DNA of 46,600 nt, taken from positions 3,802,009-3,848,608 of the forward strand of contig BFEA01000032.1 in the NCBI GenBank assembly GCA_003427395.1, given 5' to 3'. Shown here piece after piece: positions 1 to 11,030 of the stretch (the first letter of the stretch is position 1; every line of letters starts with the position of its first letter). Under the pieces are notes generated by a model. It saw only the letters and a program-made list of their open reading frames with translations. It searched no databases and had not been told where the DNA came from. Origin of the DNA: Chara braunii (taxonomy: Eukaryota; Streptophyta; Charophyceae; Charales; Characeae). A program made the translations under genes and the position numbers.

Positions 1-36
<36 letters not shown>
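1..36. repeat. (CT)n microsatellite at the window edge
   Basis: A pure CT dinucleotide run followed by C-rich sequence. It begins at the window edge, so its full length is not visible. Confidence 0.97.
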
Positions 37-39
<3 letters not shown>

Positions 40-980
40 CCCTTCCCCCACCCCCTTCAGCATCCACCTCATTGTGTCACGGGCCACCGGCTTTTTTGCA
101 TCACGTGGTGCTTCTGGGCAGGTTTCTTCTCCAAATGCGTATACCTTGTGGCAGGGAAAAAAGGGCCTCATGAGGGTAGCTCATGGCTTCTTTTTCTGCA
201 GCATGGTTCATGCACACAGCCTCTTTTCTAGTCTGCTGAATGGCGGTACTGGTCAGCCCGATCATAAAAGCGGCCAGTGGTGGTACTGCAAGCAGAAGGC
301 CCATATGAACCTGTCCCACGGCTGGGTCAGCACTTGTGCCCAGGAAACCAATTGTACTGTCTCATGGGACAGCATCAAGCGAGATCCTGTCATCCCTGTG
401 AGAAGTAGGGGACAATATTGAGGCTTGAGGGACAGCCTAGGCATTGTATCTCAAAAGACTAGAGAAAGTAGAAATCGGCATGGGTCATAGATGCACAGCC
501 AATCAATCACAAATCATCCACGAGGCAAAGTTGCATGGGCCAAGAGGAGAGGAGGGGGGGGAGGGGAAGGGGGGTTTAAAAAAATAGACGATAAGTTCAG
601 TGCAAGGCCATAGGTCCTGACATTTGGTGATTTGAATGCATCCGGAAGACAGAAGTGAATTTGTTCATAGAAATATGAACCTCTTACTGACCATTTTCTT
701 TAATCAAGATGAGGTCCAGTGAGCATCATGGGGGTAATCTCGAATGAATGAAATGCAGCCACCCCCTTTGCAGTCGCTCTATCCTATTACAACGGGTGGC
801 ACCCCAGTTCACTAACCACTGGGTGATTAACAAAATGCATCGTACACAGCAGGGTGGGACCGCTGACCCGACTTTTTTGCATCCTGTGTTTTTAATTTCA
901 AACTTCAAACTTCGAATGAATGCAGGCTTCAAACAAGGCAAGCATCGTGTCTTCCTTACCGCCTCTTCCACTTCTTTGCT
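37..980. other. No recognisable gene
   Basis: Short open frames exist on both strands, but none has domain-like composition or family motifs. There is a G-rich patch near 546-574. I see no RNA gene or transposon protein here. It could be intergenic sequence or intron. Confidence 0.6.
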
Positions 981-1306
981 GGACATGACTGATGTGTCTA
1001 TCTTGCTCCGGCTGACCTGCGGAGAGCAAAGCAAAGCAAGACTTAGCACAATGGACAGCAACTCGCTTTGTGGCTAATGGTACACATATGTGACTGTTAG
1101 CAAAGGGAACATAAGTTCAAACCCTGATGGATACAACAAATGTTAGGACATGACCGATGTGTCAACTTTGCTCCACTAATATGCAGAAAACAAAGCAACG
1201 CAAAACTCAGGACAACGAACCAACCCATCCTTCTGGCTGAATGGTACAGACATGTGACTCATGATAAACAGACCATAGGTTGAAAGCCTGATGAATACAA
1301 TGATGT
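981..1306 (+). repeat. Tandem pair of a tRNA-derived SINE-like repeat, ~165-bp unit
   Basis: Two diverged copies start with GGACATGAC at 981 and 1146, giving a period of 165 bp. Each contains a box A-like stretch (TGGCTAATGGTA in copy 1, TGGCTGAATGGTA in copy 2). About 40 bases later each has a box B-like stretch (AAGTTCAAACCC in copy 1, AGGTTGAAAGCC in copy 2). That is the spacing of the internal RNA polymerase III promoter of tRNAs and tRNA-derived SINEs. Copy 2 has CTCATGA where an anticodon loop would lie, which suggests tRNA-Met ancestry; this is inference. The cloverleaf is not intact, so it is not a functional tRNA gene. Confidence 0.4.
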
Positions 1307-1569
1307 GAGGGGTTACCCGTCTTTGAAAATGAAAGCAACATGAACCAAAACAAATGAATGCTGGAGCCATAAGTTCTCTAACCACCACTGACTTTTACAA
1401 CCACCCTGGTTACCAGGAGTTTTGCTCTTTCTTAGCTGGTCCATTGGATTGACAATCCGGTGGCTTGACAGTTTCTTTTTTCCTGACTGCAGGGGGTTGG
1501 CCCAACATTTCAGGAGGTAGTGGTGACTTGAGAAGGAAAACTGATTGCCAAGCAAACTCCTTCGTTTTC

Positions 1570-1570
<1 letters not shown>

Positions 1571-1601
<31 letters not shown>

Positions 1602-1650
1602 CTCCTTCTTCTTCTACTTTTCTTTCTTTCTTTTTCTTTCTTCTTCTTTG
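1571..1650. repeat. (TTC)n microsatellite
   Basis: Pure TTC triplets decay into TTTC and TTCT runs. The Glu-rich open frame on the minus strand and the Phe-rich one on the plus strand here are products of the repeat, not genes. Confidence 0.95.
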
Positions 1651-2584
1651 GTCTCTATCACTTTGCAAGTGCTTTCGTTTCTTTTGCAATTGGGTGGCAT
1701 TGTCTTTCCTTGTGAATTTGCGCTTTGGAAATAGCCAGGATCGTAACAGGGCAGGTAGATGGTAAAACTGAGGAATCGAAGCTACCAGTAGCCTTGCAAG
1801 TTGCAACATCTCCAAGAGCGCTGGAGGTGGGCAGAAGGCTATCTATGAGTGAGGCACTGATGCATTGCATCAATTTGCGAAGGAACTTTCTATTTTATTC
1901 GCTGATGTAGGTTTTCATCTATGCTGGGCAGTCACCCGGCTGGGCACCACACTTTAGGGCACTTCCAATGAGCAGCTTGGAGGATTGTTACTGTTCACAA
2001 TGGACTCCTAAAAGCTCCAACTTTGACAGGTCGTAAAAGATCACTTTCAGCCTTTTACTACCCTTTAAGGCATTTAGGACTTAGCAATCCAAGTTGCCCA
2101 GCTCCCCACCTTCCATAGCATTGTCCTTCAGAAGCATGGAAGGACCAAACAATAATTGGTTAGTTATCCACATTAATCGGATTGAAAGTCCACACGCCAC
2201 CGACATCCATCAGATTGGAGGTCCACGCACAATCAACATGCATCAGATCTGTTGTATTCATCAGGGTTTGAACTTTGAACCTATGATTTGTTCTATACCT
2301 CACTCACTGAGGCGCCACAGTGAGTGAGCTATCAAAGAATAAAGGCTCAAGTTTCCATCTTGGTGTCATCGAGGATGACGCCTATACCATCTACTGTCCC
2401 TCAACGGAAATCTAGGATTTGGAAATAGACCCAACAGAACGGTCCTGGAAGATGAGTGGAGGAGCTTTGGAATGTAGAGTTGAGGACGAATCTGTTACTT
2501 TACACAACTTAGGATATAAACGTAGGCTGCATTCGGCAGGGATGGAGGGTAAAGAAGCAAAATGTAACAGATACATACCATGCA

Positions 2585-2586
<2 letters not shown>
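1651..2586. other. No gene; one perfect hairpin at 2299-2328
   Basis: No open frame has family motifs. CTCACTCACTG (2299-2309) and its exact reverse complement (2318-2328) form an 11-bp stem around an 8-base loop containing GGCGCC. Upstream, around 2176-2250, a roughly 37-base motif containing GATTGRARGTCCAC occurs twice in diverged form. The function of both is unknown. Confidence 0.5.

Positions 2587-2672
<86 letters not shown>
2587..2672. repeat. (TC)n microsatellite, 86 bp
   Basis: An uninterrupted TC run. It creates the Ser-Leu repeat seen in one plus-strand frame, which is not a protein-coding signal. Confidence 0.97.
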
Positions 2673-2675
<3 letters not shown>

Positions 2676-4682
2676 CCAGCAAAAGCATCCTAAGGCAACT
2701 CCATGAGCACAGCTGTGGAAAATTATGGAAGGCAGGGACTACTTACTATATGACGATCTGAACTAACATCCGCAGGATAGTCACACAAGTCTGAGACACC
2801 AACCAGCCTGTCACCTACACCTGTGACCAGCACAGTTCACAAATTGAGACATCATCATCACACAAAGTCAAAAATACATTTTTTAGCAAAAAAAGTGTAC
2901 GAGTGGGAATAAAAAAGAAAGGGAGTATAATCAGGCACTGCTCATACTCGCAGAAGATGCCAGCCACCAGCCATGAGACAGTAGGGGCACACTCACACTA
3001 GGCATTCTTGGACTTCTTTCTGGATACCCACTGTTACGCCCCCTTTTGTACTAATTAAAACCGAATCGTGCCTCGGACTTCCAACATAGTGCAGACTGAA
3101 AAGCCACCTAATCAGTGGAAATGGATGTGGGCTCAGGATTGAAAAGACACACTTGTCCAAGCCGAGAAGACATTCAGAAATTCACTTCGAGTTTGTGCCA
3201 CGTCTCATTGCTGCTGTGTTATAAATATAGTCAGCGCCCTGATTCAGCAGGAATAGGGCCTGACCTTTAAAGTTTATAAAAGACTTCACAGTGATTCTAA
3301 CATTCATCGCCCGAGCAGACTACTCTACAATGGCACATGAGGCCAGTCAGTGTTTGGGTTGCATAAGATTTTGAGCTGAGGAGCAGCCGTTGCCTGTGGT
3401 AAGTTGCCACCCCTTGTGGACAGTGGAAACACCGCATCCAATTCTCAGGGCCTAGCTCCACCACTCACCAAATGTATAACATTAGAATGAATCTTCTGCT
3501 AAAACATGGAACCATACACCGCCATATGGTATGTCTTTTGTGGATGTGGTGAGTAGTGGAGAGTGGCCCCTTGGGGCACTGTAACTTCTTAAGTATATTC
3601 ATAAGAAAACAAAATGAAAAAACGAGAGAGCTACAGGCATCTTCGTCCTAACCCATAACTGCCGACATGCAGACCTGAATGCCAATCTTCAGCATACATT
3701 GGTGGTCGGCTGGCCTCACCAAACATATTTTGTGACTTCTGCGAGACAGTGTGGGGCAGGATGCTATGGGGCAATTACACCCTTCTCGCAAATTCGTCCA
3801 CCACTGTGTGGGATTTGCAGAAGGGAGGGGGAAGGCCAGTTACCACACCCCGCCTAAAAAAGAAAACTGGAATGAGCTCTATTTTGAATTTTCATGATCC
3901 GCGATTTCAAAATTTTTGGGGGAGGGGCCTGGGGAATTCGAAATTCGCAGCCCTTGCGCAAAAAAAAAAATTTGGGCCGCCGGTTTCCGAACGCGCGCAG
4001 TGAGTTGAACATTTTTGCCGGGGGGGGAGCGGGGGGGGGAGGGGGGGGCGTAGGAAATTATGAAACCCCTACTTTTTTGTTTTTGTTTTGGACCTTAATT
4101 TTTCCGGTGCAGTGCGCAGCATGTGCGCGAATCCGTGCACCGAGGTGTGCCGCAACTATGGTTTGACCTCTATAGCAAGCAACATGAAGTATAACAGAGG
4201 CTTGTAATGTTTGATTTCTTTGGGGTACCCCTTTCATTTGTTCTTGCAGCTCCCCCTTTACCGTGCCTCTCATATACAGGGCTCGCCACGTTGATTGCGG
4301 TTGAGCGCGAGCTGCCCACATCCCCGTGTGCCATTATGGACCACTTGCACACTATGAAAGGAGGCAGAGCAAAAGCAGAGGTATATTCCTGTTCATTTCT
4401 TCTCAGATCTTCAACTTATATGTTGTCTGTTCTCTTAATGATGCTCATTTGTATGTATTACTAGTAATACACAAGAGGAGGGAGGAAGGAAATGGGAGGT
4501 GGAGTTCTGAAAGGGTTCTAACTTCTAAACAGTGACCGATGGGGCAGAGAGAGACGGTTAACGGGGGCCCAAATATTCGTCGTTTTCGTTGGCAATTGCG
4601 GTGCGAATTTCATCAAAAATTTTAAAAACAAACGATACATCAAAATTCGTCGAAAATAACACCCCTGGTTAACCGCATGTGG
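2673..4682. other. No gene recognised; dispersed-repeat copy and low-complexity patches
   Basis: The stretch holds one copy of a dispersed module (3318-3465), homopolymer-rich sequence (long A and G runs near 3960-4050) and a patch rich in TTCGTCG/AAATTCG words at 4575-4660. Similar wording recurs at 24980-25030 (AAATTCGCCGAAAAT), so that patch may belong to an unnamed repeat family. No protein domain is recognisable. Confidence 0.45.
3318..3465. repeat. Dispersed repeat module, copy 1
   Basis: This aligns with 4683-4850 on the same strand. Both contain ATGGCACATGAGGC, then CAGTGTKTGGGTTGCATAAG, a GTTGCCTRTGGTAAGT block, and GGAAACACYGCATCCAATTCTC. Small deletions separate the copies; copy 1 lacks about 20 bases before the GGAAACAC block. 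It is probably a fragment of a repeated element; I cannot assign a family. Confidence 0.55.
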
Positions 4683-4850
4683 GGGCAGACCACTCTAGAA
4701 TGGCACATGAGGCTAGTCAGTGTGTGGGTTGCATAAGGTTTGACGAGCAGTCGTTGCCTATGGTAAGTACCTTTGGTAAGTGGCCACCTCTACAGACCGG
4801 GAAGGGCAGGTTTGGGTGCGGCCTGTGGAAACACTGCATCCAATTCTCGC
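4683..4850. repeat. Dispersed repeat module, copy 2
   Basis: Second copy of the module at 3318-3465. The minus-strand frame through it (about 4717-4995) is rich in Cys and His, with several CxxC-like pairs. The plus frame is also open for 90 codons. Neither is long enough, or similar enough to a family I know, to be called a gene. Confidence 0.5.
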
Positions 4851-5326
4851 AGTCGCTTCTACTGCATCGAATGGCACGGCGTAGACAGATGTCACAGGCT
4901 ACGTGGCTCCTACATGCTAGGAACACAGAGGCCCGTCGACCGCAGTTGTAGAGGCATTGCCGTTCCAGCCCCTGTCTACAAATTGGACATGACATGTCAG
5001 GGTGCCGTACATGAGTGCAGCGTAGAGTGTCATCACCCGTATGAACTTTGAAGACAAAAGCTCGTCCAGGCTATCCCTTCATAATCCTCAGGCATAAGGC
5101 ATGTGAACCACATGCTAGCTGAATCACAAAGCGGCATGGAGCAAGTTTCTTGGGTTTAGTCAGTATTTATTCCTTCTCCATGGGTAGATGACGACGGGGG
5201 AGATTGATCCAAAGCAAGGGCGTTTAGCTGAGCAGATCCAAAATTGAAACAGCTATACCTCTGTAGCAAACATGAGTGTGTTTGTGTCCGGGTATTGTTG
5301 TGGGCCTTTGTGTGTGTGCCAGGGCA

Positions 5327-5353
5327 TGTGTGTGTGTGTGTGTGTGTGTGTGT
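5327..5353. repeat. (GT)n microsatellite
   Basis: A GT run within a longer GT-rich stretch (about 5270-5396). The Val/Cys-rich plus-strand frames and Thr/His-rich minus-strand frames here are repeat artefacts. Confidence 0.95.
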
Positions 5354-5681
5354 TGTCGAGTGTCTGCATGTGTGTGTGCATGTGCATGCGTGTGTCAAAC
5401 AAGTATTGCTGCTTTCTTTGGGAGGGTCGTTTTCTTGGTGCCGCTTTCATGGGGCCAGCCGTTTTGTTTTTGGGAAGCATCAACAAATAAAATGTGGGCC
5501 AGTACATCCTTGCTGGGGGTGAGGAATTGAGCTTAGGAACTACTCCCTGCATAGAGTAGATGGACAATCCTACGTGCAGTCCATTTCGGCTGCTTCTACT
5601 TGGTGGATTGCAGGTCGTGGATTCTGGCTACTTTCGTACTTGGTAGATTTCGGTTGGTAGGTATTGGTTACCGCTATGGGT

Positions 5682-5727
5682 TGCTGTGTGTAGGCAGGGG
5701 TTGCTGTGGGTAGGCAGGTAGGTAGGT
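5682..5727. repeat. GTAGGCAG minisatellite
   Basis: GGGTTGCTGTGNGTAGGCAG occurs twice, followed by AGGT tetranucleotide repeats. A T-rich run (T9, G, T9) lies just downstream near 5761-5783. Confidence 0.7.
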
Positions 5728-6205
5728 ATTTTGAGGTAAAATTGAGAGAAATGTAGCTCAGTTTTTTTTTTTGTTTTTTTTTTCCAGTGTGGGCCAGTAC
5801 CCTGCTTCAACCTCTAAACCGAAAGCATGGTAACAGCCCAATGATGTGTGCTGTCCATTTGCTAACTCAATGCACGACGACAGCAAAATGATTGGCCGTG
5901 TAGCGGTATCATTAACCTATTTAGAAGTAAGGAAAGCCACTCCCTCTAGAACCACCCAATTAGTCACGCCCATTACACATGTATACCAAAAGAGTCGTCA
6001 AGAAACCCTAGCTCTTCGGTTGATTCTTGAAGGCGCTTTCTGGACAACAAAATAAGGGAGGGCGCGGATGCTGAGTTGATGAGCCCCCGCATCACATAGT
6101 GGGATTTCTGACAAGAACACTTGCACACACACCCCTAGTACCACTTCCAGGGGTTTTTTAACCTGCAGATCCCCTGCCCCTCTTCCCATTTACACACGCT
6201 CGCGT

Positions 6206-6220
6206 GCACACACACACGCA

Positions 6221-6256
<36 letters not shown>
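6206..6256. repeat. (CA)n microsatellite
   Basis: A CA run interrupted by CG dinucleotides at its left end (GCACGTACAC), the usual decay pattern of CA/CG repeats. Confidence 0.95.
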
Positions 6257-6259
<3 letters not shown>

Positions 6260-7021
6260 TCCGCTCTTGCTAGCTCTCTCTCCTGGTAGATTGAGTGATT
6301 AGGATTGGGCTTGTTTGTTTATTATACATGGCCTAATTCTTTTGCCTGGGTGGCCATGAGTTTTTTTGGGGTCCAAATTTACGTTTGGAGTTTTGGCCAC
6401 GGTATATTCGTAAGGAGGCTCAGAGAGTGTTTGCTGTGGGTGTCATTCCCACGAAGTGCTCTTTTGGAGCACATGGAAGAAATGGGGGCTTATAGGGTGT
6501 TTTAAGCCATAGCACTCCTGCTGTCGCATGGTGGAGATCTTGTCGATTTGACATAGTTTGCACAGTGGCTTAGTTGTTGCAGTATGAGATCATTTGATTC
6601 CGCCGTTTGTGATGCCAGGGGAGGTTCATGGCACTGTTTGTCTGATTTCTGGTGGTTTTGTGCACCGACTCAGAAGGCTCTCTAAGTTTTTTCAGACCAA
6701 GCCCTGGGGGTTGCAGTCGTGGACAGTGCTTTCTTGTTGGGGGCGGGGCTGTTGGGTTGTGGTACAACTAATTGTCTATGTTCTGTGTGATTGTCAGTCG
6801 TTTGGTATTGCCTTATGCCCTCCATCCTTTCATAGATTACATTATATTTGTGCAAGTGTGCCGCTTTGGCGGGAGACGGGTGTGTGGGCACTTGGCACTT
6901 AACCACACAAACGTGGCCAACCTTGCACATTCTACTATGCTGCCTATCTATACCTTTTGTGTTTTATGGACGATCTGTCATGGTTTGTGGATGGAATTAG
7001 AGAGAGAGTTTGGGGTTCTTT

Positions 7022-7022
<1 letters not shown>

Positions 7023-7073
<51 letters not shown>
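7023..7073. repeat. (AC)n microsatellite
   Basis: About 25 AC units, uninterrupted, lying just beyond the 3' side of the minus-strand exon at 7237-8368. Confidence 0.97.
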
Positions 7074-7075
<2 letters not shown>

Positions 7076-7236
7076 GCAGGTCTCTGCCCCACTTTTCTCC
7101 TTGGGTTTCTACGTGCAGTAAGATACGATATGACTCTTCCATGACTGTTCCCTCATGTGGTAGTTGACCAGGTCTTTTTGGTCAGTTAGCATTGGAGTTT
7201 CAGTCCTGATTTTCGATCGAACAGAACTATGCTCAC

Positions 7237-8368
7237 CCAGCTCCATGAGGATCTCTGTCGCACTGGGCAGCAACGAGACAATCTGAGAAGGATACCTCAC
7301 AGGAGCATCCTGTGACATCTGCCTGCTCCCAGCGCTCCCAAGGCCTCCCCTCCCTTCCGCTGCCCCATGCATTATGGGTGACTCGCCATCCCCAAAGTCC
7401 CATGATGACAATGTCTCCGTCTCGTCGTCATCTCCTGCCTCTCTCTCCCTCACATGTTCGCTGAAGTCCATATCCCTGGATCCTATATGTCCATTGCTGT
7501 CCAGACTTGTGCTCCTGTACACATTCCGCACACACTGCTCCTCTGTCATGACCGCCCTTTCCTCCCTCTCCCTTTGTCTGTTCCTCTCAGGACTTCCCAT
7601 TTCCTCATACGAGCTATCTGTCCCATTACCCCTGTTTCTTGATCCATCATCCTCCCTCAGTGCTAACTCTTGGTCCCGTCCATAGTCACTCCAGGTGCCT
7701 GAACTACAGCGACTCACATTCCTCTCTCTCCTTCTCACATAGTTTGAATCCGACCGTGAACGCCATTCATTGTTCCTTTGCTCCTCTCCTGATATTGTTG
7801 ACATATCCCAGTTGTCTGATGCCGAATGCATCAAACTACCTGCTGCAGCTCCTACAACCCCATTCCTCAACCTCTCCGGCCTGCCTCGGTTATTCCAGTT
7901 GTCCAGTTCTGGCCGGGTCAATGTACCGACATGCTCATTCTTCACCCAATCCCATGGGTAACTGCTGACCATTGATGACGAGACATCCATGGTTCCTGGT
8001 GCTCGCCCTTTTTCCGACCATGGAGTCTGCATTAGTCTTCGATGATCCTCTTTCAGCTCCTCCACAAAAGGGGGTGGTGGGGAGATAATACCGTTTCCCC
8101 TGTTTTCATGCTTATTGAAACCCTCGATCTCACTCACAACAGGTTGAGAGTTCATCCCACCACCGCCTGCGTACAGTGCAATACCCTTCGGGAGACCCAA
8201 AGCTGCTGTGACAGCCTCTGCAGCTGCTGCGCCAGCCGCTGCTGCTGCTACAGGCCCTGCATCTGCCACAGCTGCTGCTGATGCAGCAGCAACAGCAGCT
8301 GCTTTTACGCCTGCTACTCTGAACTTAGAAACATCAACAAACATCACAACCACGAGCCCAGAGCCCAA
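7237..8368 (-). CDS. Probable host-gene exon; disordered N-terminus leading into a BtuF/TroA-like (helical backbone metal receptor) domain
   Basis: The minus strand is open for over 370 codons before a candidate splice donor. Residues ~20-60 are Ala-rich, from a GCN triplet stretch at 8205-8300. A Pro run follows near residue 98. Residues ~110-345 are Ser/Arg/Glu/Asp-rich and look disordered. The last part reads QIVSLLPSATEILMELG, which closely resembles the first strand and helix of periplasmic-binding-like proteins of the BtuF/TroA type (typically xIVSLLPSATEIxxALGxGDxxVG); plants and algae carry such a domain. The match stops exactly at CTGG/GTGAGC, a good splice donor (exon end 7237). Residues read past that point show no family similarity. 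The rest of the domain should be in further exons at lower coordinates; I found none. The start at 8368 is the first ATG of the frame, but the true N-terminus may be in an upstream exon. The only stretch here that looks like an ordinary cellular gene. Confidence 0.5.
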
Positions 8369-8862
8369 TCCAAACGATCAGATCCAACTGTTCAGAACGG
8401 AATGAGGTCCGCAACACTCATTTCTTAGTAGTTCATTCCGCTGGACTTAACAGTGACTAACTCTTTGTAAAGGGGGCATGTAGCCCCTAACAGTATTGTG
8501 CCCATCTATTTCCATCATAAATGGAGCATCCTTTAGAGTTTCCTTTTCACAAGTGAGTTCAGGGCTTTTCTGTTTTGTCATGCAGACAGTCATCAAGCAC
8601 GAAGGCAGAATTGCCAAGATTCACATGTTACCCCTTAGCAAACCCATGCCTTTCAGACCAGAACTGGTTGGAGATTAAAAGAGCAAGGTCAAAGGCATGA
8701 AGAAACAAAATCTCAAAAGCAACAATGGCAGATAATCACAGGGAGTACAAGCAAACTGGTTGCAACATACACAAATGCAACTAGAAATAAACAGATCATC
8801 ATGAGCTCAAATCCAGGTGAATTCAGTAATGTTAAGGGCTAACCCCCTTTTGAAAAAAAAAA
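8369..8862. other. No gene; possible upstream region of the 7237-8368 exon
   Basis: AT-rich, with no motif-bearing open frame. Its position fits a 5' flank or intron of the minus-strand exon, but no clear TATA box or splice acceptor stood out. Confidence 0.4.
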
Positions 8863-8982
8863 ACTACCTTCTTCCCCCGAACATAAATCATATGTGTTGT
8901 ATTCCAATAGAACGAACCCTATGTGTTGTATTCGTTTACAAGTTACAACGCATATGCGTTATGTTCGGGGGAAGAAGGTAGT
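8863..8982. mobile_element. Hairpin MITE, 120 bp, with long terminal inverted repeats
   Basis: The element starts ACTACCTTCTTCCCCCGA and ends with the exact reverse complement. The first 24 bases are perfectly inverted and the pairing continues with mismatches to about 39 bases per arm. Inside, TATGTGTTGTATTC occurs twice as a direct repeat. It has no coding capacity. The flanks are A-rich on both sides (AAA before, AAA after), so a short A/T target duplication is possible but cannot be told from the surrounding A-run. The structure is that of a fold-back MITE; superfamily unknown. Confidence 0.75.
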
Positions 8983-9479
8983 AAAATTATAAAATAGAAA
9001 TAACAGGAAGAGAGAGAGAGAGTGAATAAACAGTTCCATTATGGAGAGGCAAACAGACCAGGGGCTGAGAAGAGATCTCCAGCCATTCTTTTAAGTCAGG
9101 ATTTAAGGGAGGGAGGATTATCAATCGTTCTTTTATTCTGGGGGGGGTCAGTCCGGTTGTTTATCACCAGCAAACATGAACAAATGCAGAAAGTAGTAAG
9201 AAGAGCAGCTTTGCCCTGGCACTAGTCATGTCCGGCACTGCAGAGGGGGGGAGCAAGACTTTCATCTGCTTGCATCCCTCTAGCCCGGAGACACTCAGCT
9301 TACCCAGACGCTCAGGGGGGTTCAAGCCTCAATCATCAGCTCCCTCTGCTCTACAACAATGCCCCTGCTGCTAAGGGCTGCCACAATAAATGGCATACCT
9401 GCATTAATTATTTATTACCTTATCCCAACAGGCTCAACTCTTGCGAGAGCCGACGCCGCAGAGTTGGAAACAAATATAT
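8983..9479. other. No gene recognised
   Basis: Contains a short GA run (9009-9022) and GC-rich patches but no domain-bearing frame. It ends where the minus-strand LINE tail begins. Confidence 0.45.
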
Positions 9480-11030
9480 GAAACACAGCATGGTATTTAT
9501 TGGAAATCCCAGAGCCGTTCTGTTAGCGGGAATGATATGAGCATCTTCCACTAGCAGATCTCGTCTCAATCACCCCGATCTATTGGTGTGAGGCTGCACC
9601 TTCTGGAAACCGGGTCCAGCGTCCCATATGCATTCCAGTCCCATTTCAACACCGCGGCCATTACCCGGCTTCGGCTAAATGAAAAGGTAAAGAAAACCAG
9701 AACGTTGGCAAGATGGCCAGCCTCGTCGGCCCTCCTGGGCCACCAGACAGACAGAATGTACCTCTGGCTGTGTCCTCTGCTGCTGTGATATGTGTGTGTG
9801 ATGTGTGTCCACTGCTCTTGCCCGCCTGAAGTTTGATCAACACCGCCTGTTACCCGCCTCCATACCACTGCAGGTCCACCAATGACAGACGATGTGGAGG
9901 AAGGAGATCTGGGAATTCCGAGGGTGAGCGCTTTGGGATTGTTGCTTCCGCTGATGTCCAGTCCTTGACAGAAGGTCTGTACTATCGTTTAGGTGCCACA
10001 ACCTCGGCTTGACCACCCCCCTCCCACGGGATGTTGGCTATCCAACCCCCTTGTTCACTCCCCAGCCATTCCTCTGAGAACCGCTTGATTGCTTATGTTA
10101 TATCCTTCTTCTATTGATGACAATCCAATTTCGCTTTCACGTTCATCCATTGGTCTGTGATGTCCAGTTGGATTTGCTGTTTTATAATGTCTGTCATTTC
10201 TTCCCCTGCTATGTGCACATCCTTCATGACATGTATGCATCTCTTTCGCCAGAGTGCCCCGAGGACCGCTCTTCTCCCCACTTTGGAGCTGTCTTGTCAG
10301 AAGCTACAAACCCCACACAGCAGTGCTCTCCAATCCCATGGCCAGGTGGACTCGGTACCTAGCTGACGCCAGATCCAGTCCTACCAGCGCCATGTAAGGA
10401 TTGCCCCCGAGCACTGTTCAATGGTTTCCAGGATTTTGAGGGGGGGAAAGCTACTCTGACATCGCTTGCACCAACAGAGCGCCAGACACCTTTGTTCCAG
10501 ATAGGTCCGGTCTATCAGCCAATCATTTGTGGGTAAGCACCGGTGTTCTATCAGCCATTGCAGAGACGCTATTTTCGCTGGTTTGGACTCGGTTGCTGTG
10601 AACCAACTAAAGGGCCTGAGGTCTGCTGCACCCACATGCAGGTGGGTCATCCATCGGTTCTGTACCACCTCCTTAAGATTTACCTTAGGTGACTTAGGTC
10701 TCAGCATTCTGTAGGAGGTTAAGATTTACCATAGGTGACTTAGGTCTCAGCATTCTGTAGGTGGCTTTCACCTCCAAGCTGGCTAATTGTTTGTTCTTGC
10801 AGTTCCCACGTTGGTTTGCGGGGACCACTGCCATTCCACCAGGTAAAAGGGCAGTTTTGAGATTGTGATGTCTGGCTGGAAAGTCATCCAGTCTTCCTTG
10901 ACCCAGAGTGCTCTTTTGGTATAACTGCGTTTTTTCAAACCACCCTACCGCATCCAGAGAATACCTGACCAGAACATTGTTGTTTTTTTCTGTGGAAAAG
11001 ATTGGTTGGGATTGTGTCCGGTCTTCTCGA
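9480..11030 (-). pseudogene. LINE 3' fragment: zf-RVT region and C-terminal tail
   Basis: Read on the minus strand, this has the layout of the 3' end of plant LINE ORF2. A zf-RVT segment has KIASLQWLIEHRCLPTNDWL followed by CWCKRC and ETIEQC. Next comes LWRKRCIHVMKD, which matches the LW(V/T)IWK(E/K)RC motif of the two other LINE 3' ends in this window. Frames are broken by stops and small indels, including a 46-bp tandem duplication. A 3' untranslated part with AATAAA (about 9500 on the minus strand) would end the element near 9480; no long poly-A remains. The 5' side stops near 11030, where a plus-strand LINE begins head to head. Confidence 0.65.
10673..10764. repeat. 46-bp tandem duplication inside the LINE fragment
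   Basis: TTAAGATTTACC...GCATTCTGTAGG occurs at 10673-10718 and again at 10719-10764 with one or two differences. Because 46 is not a multiple of three it shifts the LINE frame. Confidence 0.9.

Larger units (their letters stand above)
4851..7022. other. No gene recognised; several simple repeats
   Basis: Apart from the GT, T, CA and GTAGGCAG repeats listed separately, I find no domain-bearing frame. It could be intron or downstream sequence of the minus-strand exon at 7237-8368, whose continuation would lie in this direction, but I could not recognise a following exon. Confidence 0.5.

Noticed and set aside
4717-4995. RING-like zinc-finger gene on the minus strand
   Set aside because: The Cys spacing does not fit RING or another zinc-finger consensus, and the sequence belongs to a dispersed repeat.
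5156-5567. Thr/His-rich and Val/Cys-rich open frames on both strands
   Set aside because: They are translations of the GT/CA microsatellite.
7374-8405. Plus-strand Ser/Pro/Ala-rich open frames
   Set aside because: They are antisense shadows of the minus-strand exon, whose frame carries the recognisable VSLLPSATEI motif and a splice donor.
10114-10714. Plus-strand open frames at 10114-10714
   Set aside because: They are antisense to the LINE zf-RVT and C-terminal sequence on the minus strand.
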